A stretch of 64,000 bases of DNA from Ischnura elegans. Its lineage: Eukaryota; Arthropoda; Insecta; Odonata; Coenagrionidae. Position numbers and translations under genes: made by a program. Below, piece after piece: positions 24,259 through 33,581 of this stretch. The stretch spans positions 91,109,851-91,173,850 of the forward strand of contig NC_060256.1 in NCBI RefSeq assembly GCF_921293095.1, in the 5' to 3' direction. Position 1 is the first letter of the stretch. Every line of letters starts with the position of its first letter. The notes beneath the pieces were generated by a model. It did not search any database. It saw only the letters and a list, made by a program, of their open reading frames with translations, and was not told where the DNA came from.

Positions 24259-25056
24259 CAGTAAACTCCTGATTATTAAATGTGGGTGGATTATCCATAT
24301 TTTGAATTATTTAAGGATTTTGAAGTTTTAGGCGGTATCTCCTGGAAATGGATGACATACGTAATCACCAGTACAGCCTTACTTTTTCCTACAATATTAT
24401 TAATAATTTGCTGAAACCTGGGGTGTAATTGTTGAAATTTTCAAGTTGTATTTGTGGTGATGATAAAATATGAATGATTCTTCACCGGTTGTCAACATTT
24501 TGTATGGTTCTTTTTAAAAGAATTTGCTGTCACAATGCTAGGATTTTCGTATTTTAATTCAATTTGTAGTCACTTTTGTTCCCATGGTAACTTAAAATTT
24601 TGCATGGGAAGAAATGTGTCAATGGTACTTTTCCGTCTGCTCTGGTACTTCACAAGACAATGAGTGATGGAAAAGCTTTTTGATTGAATTGATAAGTTTT
24701 TAATGGATGCTGCACTTTGTGATTTAGCCTCAAGGTTGGTTTGAATTTGTAGATAGATGTATAGATGGTTTGATAGATGGATTATCCAATGGACGTTTAA
24801 TTTAGTGGATAATTATGTCTCCATTGTTCATTGATACTACACTGATAGGGAGAGAAAATAGATCTTTGGTCTGGTGAAGAAAGCTTTTAACAAGTCTTTT
24901 AGGCTATTTGAAATGAAGGTCTATGAGCCAAATCATAGTGCATTGCTTGATTTAAAAAATGTGAGCCTAAAAGAAAAAATGAAAGCATGGATTACATGTG
25001 TTTACCAAATATCTGTTCTCTCCTCAGCATAAACCATAATAATCAGGAGTTTATTG
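24259..25056. mobile_element. Tigger-like MITE, about 800 bp
   Basis: The left end CAGTAAACTCCTGATTATT and the right end (complement reads CAATAAACTCCTGATTATT) form 19-bp TIRs with one mismatch. TA follows the right end. The left flank is CA, probably a mutated TA. There is no coding region. Confidence 0.7.
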
Positions 25057-25664
25057 TATTTAAATAATATCTTGTGTGGAAGTCATGTTTTGTTGTTGGA
25101 GTGCATACAAGCTTCGTCAACGATTTCATCTCAGTGATACTACTACTAATATTTCATACCAATAATGATCATCATAGTGATTGCTAATCATACTTATTAC
25201 TCAATTTTGTACTTAATTTTATTTGATCTAGCTGCCTGGCACTTGTTTTTCAATTATTTACATGCTTTCTCTTTTTTGGAAGTTTATTAAATTATTAACT
25301 CATGGTAAACATAAATTAATTTCATTCACCCTTTTATTCCTTAACCTCATACCATTAAATTTTAATTGCTGTTGTTAACTTCATCCTCTCAACTTAGTGT
25401 TCTGGTTTTGTTTGCATTATTTGTGTATTTTACCCAGTAATCATTTTAGTTTTTGTAAACTTTTTCGTTGAGTGATACATATTTTTTTTGCCTTGTGGCT
25501 GCTTTCCCATTTGTGTGGATTTTTTTTGCCTTAGAATAGGCCGTAACTTGATTTCTTTTTAATGACCTCTGAGAGTGTAACATAGACTGTGAAAGTATGA
25601 CTGATGACTGCTGATGATGACGTATGCTTGGCACCCCCCTCCACTTCTTACGCTTACCTTACAG

Positions 25665-25752
25665 TGCTCCTGGACTGTCCCCAAGTTCTGATTGCAGAGG
25701 AGGAGAAGATGATCATCGAGGGTCCCAGTGGCATTGGCATCATCGAAGAAAG
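25665..25752 (+). CDS. ARHGEF7-like: PIX exon, EEEK block before the coiled coil
   Basis: The exon follows CTTACAG and ends GAAGAAAG before the canonical donor GTGAGT. With split codons it reads LLDCPQVLIAEEEKMIIEG, then PSGIGIIEER. This matches PQVLLPEEEKIIVEE and the following VIEEK of vertebrate beta-PIX. A second acceptor (GATTGCAG, exon start 25698) lies 33 nt downstream in the same phase and would remove 11 residues. The upstream one is preferred because it retains the conserved PQVL. Confidence 0.9.
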
Positions 25753-25878
25753 GTGAGTCAAACGGTATAGGGTTAAATATGTATGGCATTGTGGCACGGC
25801 CACTTGTGCAATCATCGTCACTGGTCAACAATCCTAAGATAGGTTTGACGCGGCTCTCCACTCAGTTTTCCTATCAAC

Positions 25879-26147
25879 TCATATTTTCACACCTACGTAT
25901 TTCTTCTCTTTCATATCCTTCTTTACTTGTTCCGTATAAATTGTTTGAGGTCTTCCTATTCCGTTCTTGCCATCCACTTGTCCCTCGACGATTGTCTTCA
26001 TCAGGCCATCTTGTCTCAAGATGTGGCCTATTAGGTTGTTCCGTCTTCTTGTTAAGGTTTTCATGAGGCTTCTCTTCTCTCCATCTCTTCTTAGGACTTC
26101 CTCATTATTGACTCGGTCGATCCATTTGATCTTCATCCGTATTCTTC
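25879..26147 (-). pseudogene. LINE reverse-transcriptase C-terminus, left part of a split copy
   Basis: The minus-strand frame reads MKIKWIDRVNNEEVLRRDG, then LTRRRNNLIGHILRQDGL, TIVEGQVDGKNGIGRP. This is the conserved tail after the RT domain of craniofacial-development-protein-2-like LINEs (W-DRV-NEEVL, R--N-IGH-LR-D-L, EG---GK---GRP). Its N-terminal continuation is at 26584-26815, separated by an inserted LINE. TSD bases 26141-26147 belong to this copy. It lies in the PIX intron just after the exon at 25752. Confidence 0.8.
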
Positions 26148-26583
26148 ATCCATCTTAACTCCGTATTCCATGAACACTTCACCCGCTCCAAAAATGACAT
26201 GCACACTAGTCAGCATTCACATTCCCTATTTGCAAAAGGAGCTCACTACTCGGCCTCAAAACTTTACAATAAACTACCTAACAGCATTCTAGCTATTAAC
26301 TCTCCTGATGCGTTCAAAAGAGTCAAAGAGTTACTGATTAATAAATGTTATTATGATATAAAAGACTTTTTAAATGATTATACTTTTGTTAAATAATTAT
26401 GGTGTATCTTTGTGTATTGCTTTTAAAATTGAAATTCAAACTACATAATTAAGGAATAATGTGGCATATCGTTGTATATGTACCTGAAACATTGTAACTT
26501 ATGTCTTTGTACCATCTGTATGCTTTTGACGAAACCATGCATGTATATGCCAACGGTGAAATAAATATATTATTATTATTATC
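26148..26583 (+). mobile_element. 5'-truncated LINE inserted into another LINE, with 7-bp TSD
   Basis: The plus-strand frame from about 26168 to 26396 reads HEHFTRSKNDMHTSQHS, GAHYSASKLYNKLPNSI, FKRVKELLINKCYYDIKDFL, then stop. This is the C-terminal tail typical of jockey-like reverse transcriptases. A 3' UTR of about 170 bp ends in an ATT-repeat tail. The insertion is bracketed by ATTCTTC (26141-26147 and 26584-26590), and removing it restores the host LINE's frame exactly. Confidence 0.85.
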
Positions 26584-26815
26584 ATTCTTCTGTAGCACCA
26601 CATTTCGAAGGCCTCTATCCTTGCTTTCTCCGCTGCTGTCATTGTCCATGCCTCACTTCCGTAGAGAAGCATACTCAATATGTAGGTTCTTCTAAATTGT
26701 TTCTTTACTTCCATGTTTAAGTTTCCCACTGTAAGCAGGTCTCTCTTTTGGTGGAATGCTCTCTTTGCGTGGGCTATTCTGCTGATAATTTCTTTCTTGC
26801 TTCTCACATGACAAT
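26584..26815 (-). pseudogene. LINE reverse-transcriptase C-terminus, right part of the split copy
   Basis: The minus-strand frame reads MRSKKEIISRIAHAKRAF, then LLTVGNLNMEVKKQFRRT, LSMLLYGSEAWTMTAAEKAR, IEAFEMWCYRR. This is the classic YGSE-W / FEMWCYRR block of LINE reverse transcriptases. It joins in frame with 26147 and below once the inserted element is removed. The copy is 5'-truncated at about 26815. Confidence 0.85.
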
Positions 26816-28071
26816 GCTAGGGTATTTCACTGTCTAGAAAATCATGTAATGTCAGAAAAGTAAACAAATTAGTAATTGCTGTACAATTCAAGCAGTGATT
26901 TTTCCTTTATCTCACGAATCTGTGAAATAAGTGCTAGGGTCAGAAATCTTGGATATTTGATCAACCCATTTGCAATAGTATGCCTTGCAGGTGGTGCTAT
27001 TTGACTGTTAAAATTCATTTCAGCATCAAAAATAAGCGTAATTTGTTCCGAGATTATTATTCTGCTGTGCTTAGTAACATTTTTATCACCCATAAAAATG
27101 AGTACATATTCCAAAAATACCGTCAGATAGGAAAATTGCAAATACAGTTTGGAATAGTAGGGGGAAAATCACCTTGATATTTTAGTAGCCCCTCTACAAG
27201 GTAATTAATTCCATGAAAATTCAATAGGAGAAGCTGACACTTTCAGCTGGACCCTCTTATGATTCTTTTCAAAATTGGCATCACTGCTGTGTACTGACTT
27301 GCACACCAGAGCAGGCCAGTCCATGACTTTATTTGTTATATAGATGCAGTATTTAATCATTTATGAAGCGGATATAATAGTCAGCTTTGAACTGTAATGC
27401 AGTCTAGCCTGTTTGTTCGAATTTTCAATCTGGACATCCCCTTCCAGACACCCAACACCCCTTCCAGACTGACAACTTTGGTTGTGGATATCTCAAAACA
27501 ACCCTCCTTCAATCACTTGAAAAAGCTATTATTTTCACTTTAGTGTGCCGCTGTGTCCTTCAAATTTATCAGAATGGTCAATCAGTGGCATAGCCCTAAA
27601 AAAATCAGAACTGATTCATGTCATCATCAAAATTCCTTTAGCAGCACCACAGTTTACTTTAAAGCACATAGGAGTGGACTGAAAGATGGAGTGGTATTCA
27701 AACTTTTCCTATTAAAATTATTCATAGTTGAGAGGGAGTTGAGCATCTTCTAAGTGATTTATTGGCTCTAACACATCTCCTGCTGAACACTTAAATGAAT
27801 TGATTATTCAAAACTTGTTGAAACTCTACCTAGAAAGTTTGTTTCTTGTGTTGACTACGTATCAGTTTCGACAGAAATATTTGTTGGACTTTCATTTGGA
27901 AAATCATACAGTCTGTCATATCCAGTGGTGCTGTTCAATAGTTTTAAAAATAATCAGCAAAATGTCTTGTGGTAGTTTATTTATACATTGATGGTGGAAC
28001 AGTTCCACCACATTGGCCTACGTACCTATAATTAAACATGGCTATCTTTGTTTCTTTTGTGGCTGTTTAAG
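26816..28071. other. PIX intron, nothing recognised
   Basis: AT-rich, with short unrelated ORFs only. It ends in the acceptor GGCTGTTTAAG at 28071. Confidence 0.4.
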
Positions 28072-28282
28072 GAGCCTGGTGGACACAGTTTATGCCTTGA
28101 AGGAGGACGTCCGGGAATTGACATCCCGAGTGAACATGCTGGGCGATCGTCTCGATGAGGAGGGAAGAGCTAGGAGGGCACTAGCCGCTCTAGTGCAAGC
28201 ACACATTGTAACCCCCTCTCCGCTTTCTGCTGGCTCCACGCCTATTCCTTTCTCGTTTCCATTAAGGCCTCAGGAAGAGTGA
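28072..28282 (+). CDS. ARHGEF7-like: PIX last exon: C-terminal coiled coil and stop
   Basis: The exon follows GTTTAAG and completes AG|G. It reads SLVDTVYALKEDVRELTSRV, then NMLGDRLDEEGRARRALAAL, VQAHIVTPSPLSAG, to a stop at 28280-28282. Vertebrate beta-PIX has SLVDTVYALKDEVQEL followed by a heptad coiled coil that trimerises the protein. Hydrophobic heptads are visible over about 40 residues. The end (FSFPLRPQEE) lacks the PDZ-binding ETNL tail of vertebrate beta-PIX. An extra 3' exon outside the recognised set cannot be excluded. Confidence 0.9.
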
Positions 28283-28715
28283 GCATGAATGACCTGGAGA
28301 AATCAGCCTCGTATCTCTTGCTGAAATACAGTCAAACTTCTCTATTGTGATACTCTATGAAACAGTATTTTCCCTTGAAGAAAAAGTACTAGCCCTGCCC
28401 CAAAATATGTGTCTTGTTTTTGAATACCAACATGATGATTCTCATTGAAGCTAACCTCTCTGCTGGAATGAAAAATGCTGGTCTCGTGAAAGTCTTTGTA
28501 AAGAAGTTTGAATTAACGTCCATACTTCACTTCTCTGTTGAATTTTTTCTTTAGAAAATCATGTTATCCTCAAATGATCCATGTTGAATATTATTGTGAG
28601 GGTTTCCTGAGTGGACTTCAGTGTGATCAACTAAAATATGGCCAAGGTAGTAACAATCACATAATGCATGTGATTGAACAATTCATTATATTAAAATGTT
28701 AACTTATCATGAACC
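28283..28715 (+). other. Probable PIX 3' UTR with ATTAAA signal
   Basis: The first acceptable poly(A) signal I found after the stop is ATTAAA at 28690-28695. I noted no AATAAA in the next few hundred bases. The UTR end is inferred. Confidence 0.35.
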
Positions 28716-28821
28716 TATACCTTAGCCTTTTACCTTGGTTGTGTCCAATTTCTTTTATTATGCTGTAACTGTACGACACTATTGTTTTAAGTCAATTACC
28801 AACCCTGTGATTGAGTTCAAT

Positions 28822-28895
28822 TTTTTTTATCCTTGGCTTTGTACCTTTGTGGTACGTATTTTTTTATCCTTGGCTTTGTACCTTTGTGGTACGTA
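28822..28895 (+). repeat. Two-copy tandem repeat, 37-bp unit
   Basis: ATCCTTGGCTTTGTACC followed by TTTGTGGTACGTA occurs twice in direct succession, with a T-run before each copy. Confidence 0.85.
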
Positions 28896-29362
28896 ATTTA
28901 CCCAGTGAGGTTTTTGATATGTAATGGCTTTACTAAAGTTTAAAATATGCCAAAGCCACCAGTTTTCTATGGATAAAATAACATATTATTGCTTAAGTAT
29001 GGCATCGCACATTTTTATAAGGGTGCAAGAGATAGTTTTATATTGAAAACCGTCCAAGACAAGCAAATTGTATTTTTGTGGATCTTTAATATGATACTTG
29101 TGGAATGATTTTAAGCTATTGATATGTATATTTCTAATGTTACTCTGGAGATAAAAGGCTTAACAGTATTTAACATATTTTAGGACCTGTCTGGTAGCTA
29201 AAACCACAATGGAATATCTAAAAAAGTTGAAGAATTTATTCTTTTTGGAATATGTGGTTGATGGCTTGCTCATGTAAATTCAAGCAAGCTTTCCATTGGT
29301 GAAAAATGTGGGTGTATCGAATGGTTTCCGATGTGTAACCAGTTCATATTTATGACATCAAC

Positions 29363-29990
29363 TCATACAGCCCTCTTGTGCCTTTGTGTATGCTCATTAG
29401 CTGTTAATTTGTGTGGGTCGTTTTCCTCATCTCTTGAGCAGTCTGACTCGTCAGAAACAAAATAGTCATTGGGATTGGCAGGCTGCTTAAGGGACACATT
29501 GGCCCAATGGGTTGTCATGTTATTCTGATCACTCTCCTCTTCTTTACACTTTGTAAATGTAGAGTTATGCTCATTTATCTCCTTGAGTTTGGCAAACTGA
29601 AAAATTATCATTTTCATATTATTATTCACATGCACAAAACTTTATACACATCATTCTCCCCATCCTTAGACTTTGTAAATGTGGTATTAAGCTCATTTTT
29701 CTCCTTGAGCTTGGCAAACTTAATGGGTGTGTCTTTTCAATGCAACTTCACCTTCCTCCTCTTTCTTCTTCTTTTTCTTCTTTGGCACCTTTGCAGCCTT
29801 GGTTCTTTTCTGCTTCCAAAACTTTCTTTTTCCTTTCCTGTTCTTTTAACTTTAGTCATTTTTTCTTCCCCTTTCTTCTCAGCTGCTTCAATTTTCTTCT
29901 TTAAAAATTCTTCCTTTCTTCTGAGAGCTTCAATATTTTTTCTCTTGCTGCCTCTTCAGTTCTGCTTCCGTGATTTCAGCTTCTGATTAC
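29363..29990 (-). pseudogene. Charged coiled-coil-like coding remnant, tandem copy 1
   Basis: On the minus strand a Lys/Glu-rich run (IEALRRKEEFLKKKIEAAEK) with frameshifts is followed by FAKLKEKNELNTTFTKSKDG. After it, behind an acceptor-like TTTTCAG, comes a related block, FAKLKEINEHNSTFTKCKEE, with an acidic tail (YFVSDESDCSRDEENDP) and a stop at 29363. The two FAKLKE blocks look like duplicated exons. I do not recognise the family. The last part (29363-29635) is open for 90 codons. Confidence 0.45.
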
Positions 29991-30233
29991 AAGAATCAGC
30001 ACCAAAGTACTGTTTCATGACGTTTCGGACCACCTAATACTATTTAACATATTTTATAACCTGTCTGGTAGCTAAAACCTCCATGGAATATCGAACAGAG
30101 TTGAAGAATGTATTTTTGGATTATGTATTTGATGACTTGCTCTTGTAAATTTGTGCAAACCTTCCATTGATAAAAAATGTGTCGGTATCTAATGGTTTCT
30201 GATGTGTAACCAGTTCCTATTGATGACATCAAC

Positions 30234-30860
30234 TCATACAGCCCTCTTGTGCCTTTGTGTATGCTCATTAGCTGTTAATTTGTGTGGGTCGTTTTCCTCA
30301 TCTCTTGAGCAGTCTGACTCGTCAGAAACAAAATAGTCATTGGGATTGGCAGGCTGCTTAAGGGACACATTGGCCCAATGGGTTGTCATGTTATACTGAT
30401 CACTCTCCTCTTCTTTACACTTTGTAAATGTAGAGTTATGCTCATTTATCTCCTTGAGTTTGGCAAACTGAAAAGTTATCATTTTCATATTATTATTCAC
30501 ATGCACAAAACTTTATACACATCATTCTCCCCATCCTTAGACTTTGTAAATGTGGTATTAAGCTCATTTTTCTCCTTGAGCTTGGCAAACTTAATGGGTG
30601 TGTCTTTTCAATGCAACTTCACCTTCCTCCTCTTTCTTCTTCTTTTTCTTCTTTGGCACCTTTGCAGCCTTCATTCTTTTCTGCTTCCAAAACTTTCTTT
30701 CTCCTTTCCTGTTCTTTTAACTTTAGTCATTTTTTCTTCCCTTTTCTTCTCAGCTGCTTCAATTTTCTTCTTTAAAAATTCTTCCTTTCTTCTTAGAGCT
30801 TCAATATTTTTTCTCTTGCTGCCTCTTCAGTTCTGCTTCCGTGATTTCAGCTTCTGATTA
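30234..30860 (-). pseudogene. Charged coiled-coil-like coding remnant, tandem copy 2
   Basis: Same arrangement as the preceding copy, 871 bp away. The 90-codon terminal frame differs from copy 1 at only two residues (I/T and N/Y). The lysine-rich part carries the same frame breaks, so decay preceded the duplication. Confidence 0.45.
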
Positions 30861-31131
30861 CAAGAATCAGCACCAAAGTACTGTTTCATGACGTTTCGGA
30901 CCACCTAATACTATTTAACATATTTTATAACCTGTCTGGTAGCTAAAACCTCCCTGGAATATCGAACAGAGTTGAAGAATGTATTTTTGGATTATGTATT
31001 TGATGACTTGCTCTTGTAAATTCGTGCAAACCTTCCATTGATAAAAAATGTGTCGGTATCTAATGGTTTCTGATGTATAACCAGTTCCTATTGATAACAT
31101 CAACTCATACAGCCCTCTTGTGCCTTTGTGT

Positions 31132-32608
31132 AAGTTCTTGAACTGGTAATTTGATGTTCATGTCATTTTCTATCAATTTTCATGTGTACAGTTGTGCTTG
31201 CCATCAGTATACCATTTTATAAGTTATTCTTGCATTCAAATATCCATCAGTTTATACATTTCATTAATATTAGACCTCATTGTTCATCAGGAAGTAATTT
31301 AAAATTAGCTTATGTAAGATTTATGTGCAATTTTTTGTTAATGTGCAAACTATAAAGAAGACGGTGATTTCTCAGAGTTGTATGTAATGTTAAAATGTGA
31401 TGAAACAGTATTTTCCTTTATGATGAAATCTTGCCATATTTTTTTAATATGAAGATGAATCCTTCTAATTAATTTAGTAGCTATATTTTGCACCTATTAT
31501 TTTATCCTGGAGGATGAAGTTTCCTCCAGAAATCCACGCTTGATAGTTACTGAATGAAATTTTTATTTAGTTATAACTGACCTGTTACAAATATTACACA
31601 TTTTTATATGTATAGTTGTATGATACAACTTCCTCAATGTCCAAAGTGTTTTCACCTGATGATCCTTGAATTTTTGTATGTTGATGTTTCACAGCGGTGA
31701 CAATCATTGAATTTCCCGCTCTTCTTAACCACTTAACAATAAATTTGCTTAATTGTTGGTGATACTAGACATTTCAATGTTTGTTTCAATGTATTCTTTC
31801 ACCATTTCAGCGTTAGTTTGCTTACATCCATGGAATTTCAGGATACTGTTTATGAAGCATAATGTGGAACTGAAGGATTTCTGAGTTAATACTGCAGATA
31901 CTGTGTTCCTATTTTGGTCCCATATTTTTCAGTTTTGATGGGCTAAATGAGCAGGTGGAATTAATGCTCTGAGTCCCAGACTCAAGGCTATTTAAAAATA
32001 TTCCTCCCCATTTTAACCAGATTTTCCCTCGGGGAATGCCATAGTGAGATTTATAGTTATGTGTAATGAGTGATACTTACATGAGTTATTCCTAATATTT
32101 CATAAAATAATTTACATAATATAAAAAGGCTGGTAGGCTCAACACTGTCCTGTTCACATTCTTTAATAGGTGTCATGATGTGACGTAGATTAGACGTAGA
32201 CGTCCTAACTAGTGCCTGATTACTTCCTCCATCAAGAACTTCATTTCGTTTACCATTTAATTTGCTCGTGTATTGATTATATTGAGTCATATCTGTTCGC
32301 TACTATGAGTTTGCTTTAGAATCCCCAAAATGTGCAATGAAATTTTCTAACTTTATTTTTGAAGTTTTGGATATCCTAAGATACCCTTGTAATGAAAAAA
32401 ATATCAGTCTCAAAAGAGGCCTATTTATTGAATGAAATCAGATACATATTGGATACTACCCTGATGTAAAGGAAATGTTTTTTTTTATGCTTCATATTAT
32501 ATTGGTACCTTTATTAAGAAAATTGTATAAAAGCGGAGATGTATTCATAACCTCGTGTGGTCGAGCTCATCCTCACATTTTCAGCACCAATTATGGTGAT
32601 TTTCAGAT
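31132..32608. other. Intergenic AT-rich sequence
   Basis: No element terminus, RNA gene or coding signal was recognised between the tandem duplication and MITE-1 copy B. Confidence 0.4.
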
Positions 32609-33228
32609 ATAGGGTAGTTTCCTTCATCTAAGAAAATGAAAGGCATCGATTGCAATTTTCTTTCCCACCATTAGTATATTCATAATATACAAATTATTTT
32701 GTTTTAGAAATCCCAGTTTAGACAAATGTTAATAGTCAATTGTAACCTCATTTGAAAAATGCCAGATTAGCAGCCATGTGACACTCCACGTGACGTCACA
32801 GATGCTATATGAGTTGTCAGAAGTTTTACATCGTATGAGATAACCAATGCATGCATGTGGCACATAGCTCAGGGAAGCATCTCTTAATAATCACTTATTA
32901 AAACTGCCTATTGTCGGAAAGTTTCCTTCATTTGATAAGGCAATAATAATCCTTATTTAAGCCAAGCGCTACCTGCTAGCAGCCTGCATCGTAGCATCGC
33001 ATCAAGGTGACCTCACACGGTGGCAGCTGGAACCAGAATGACATCACACGGGCTATTCCCAGCATTCATACTTAGCCGTTGCATTTTCGTGCACTTAAAA
33101 ATTTTCATTTATTTATTCGCCAAAAATGGATATCGTCATTTAAAAATCTAAAAGCATGAAATACGTACTCCAGGAGTAATAATTTTTCGATTTAGGCAAT
33201 AAAAAAGAAATAGGAAACTACTCTATTG
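32609..33228 (-). mobile_element. MITE-1 copy B, near full length, inverted
   Basis: Starts TAGGGTAGTTTCCTTC and ends GGAAACTACTCTATTG. It contains CCACGTGACGTCAC, the ATGCATGCATG block and GCTAGCAG. It lies about 300 bp past the 3' end of the minus-strand AKR gene. Confidence 0.85.
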
Positions 33229-33522
33229 GGAGTTCTTGGGAAGCTTTCAATTATTAACGTATCCTTGTCTTCCTTTGATGGCCAATGAAGTTTCAAATCA
33301 ATAGCAGGTTCCATTGTCTCAGCAGTTGAGTAATGGGTTTAAAGGTATACAAAGCTGAAGAAGAAACCAGCCACTCTTCGATTTTTGAAAATAATATATA
33401 ATTTTAGTACTTTTTTCTTCATAAATTTATTTATATTGAAAATCAATATGCAAGTACATACGCGTGTACTTTATCATTATTCCTTGGTTGCTTCAAACTC
33501 AACTTGTTATAATTTTCTCTCG

Positions 33523-33528
33523 TTTATT
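33523..33528 (-). terminator. AATAAA poly(A) signal of the AKR gene
   Basis: AATAAA on the minus strand lies 23 nt after the stop codon (33551-33553), implying a very short 3' UTR. Confidence 0.6.
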
Positions 33529-33550
33529 TAGATTACCACATGGGATAAGT

Positions 33551-33581
33551 TTAGAATGGATACTCAGGATGAGTAGTTGCT
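33551..33581 (-). CDS. AKR exon 7 (C-terminus, HPEYPF stop)
   Basis: A 31-nt last exon after TTGTTTCAG. It completes a Gly codon, reads ATTHPEYPF and ends TAA. HPEYPF-like ends are common in insect AKRs. Confidence 0.85.

Larger units (their letters stand above)
14134..25664. other. Large PIX intron (11.5 kb) with several transposon remnants
   Basis: No exon was recognised. Elements entered separately are a Tigger-like MITE (16169-16870), a palindromic-ended element (17906-18513), a Penelope-like remnant (20634-21111), an 89-bp tandem duplication (21196-21373), an inverted repeat (21695-21869) and a Tigger-like MITE (24259-25056). A GC-rich stretch at 14390-14880 has proline-rich ORFs but no family signature. 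The remainder is AT-rich. Confidence 0.45.
29166..31131. repeat. Tandem duplication, 871-bp unit, about 2.3 copies
   Basis: Unit 1 (about 29166-30036), unit 2 (about 30037-30907) and a partial third (about 30908-31131) are nearly identical at an offset of 871 bp. Units 2 and 3 share differences from unit 1 at their 5' ends (for example TATTTTATAACC against TATTTTAGGACC), so they arose from the later step. Each full unit contains the same decayed minus-strand coding segment. Confidence 0.9.

Noticed and set aside
29507-29986. 159-codon hydrophobic plus-strand ORF (also at 30378-30857) resembling a membrane protein
   Set aside because: It is the complement of a Lys/Glu-rich minus-strand coding remnant. 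Phe/Leu/Ser runs arise from TTC/CTT complements of GAA/AAG codons.
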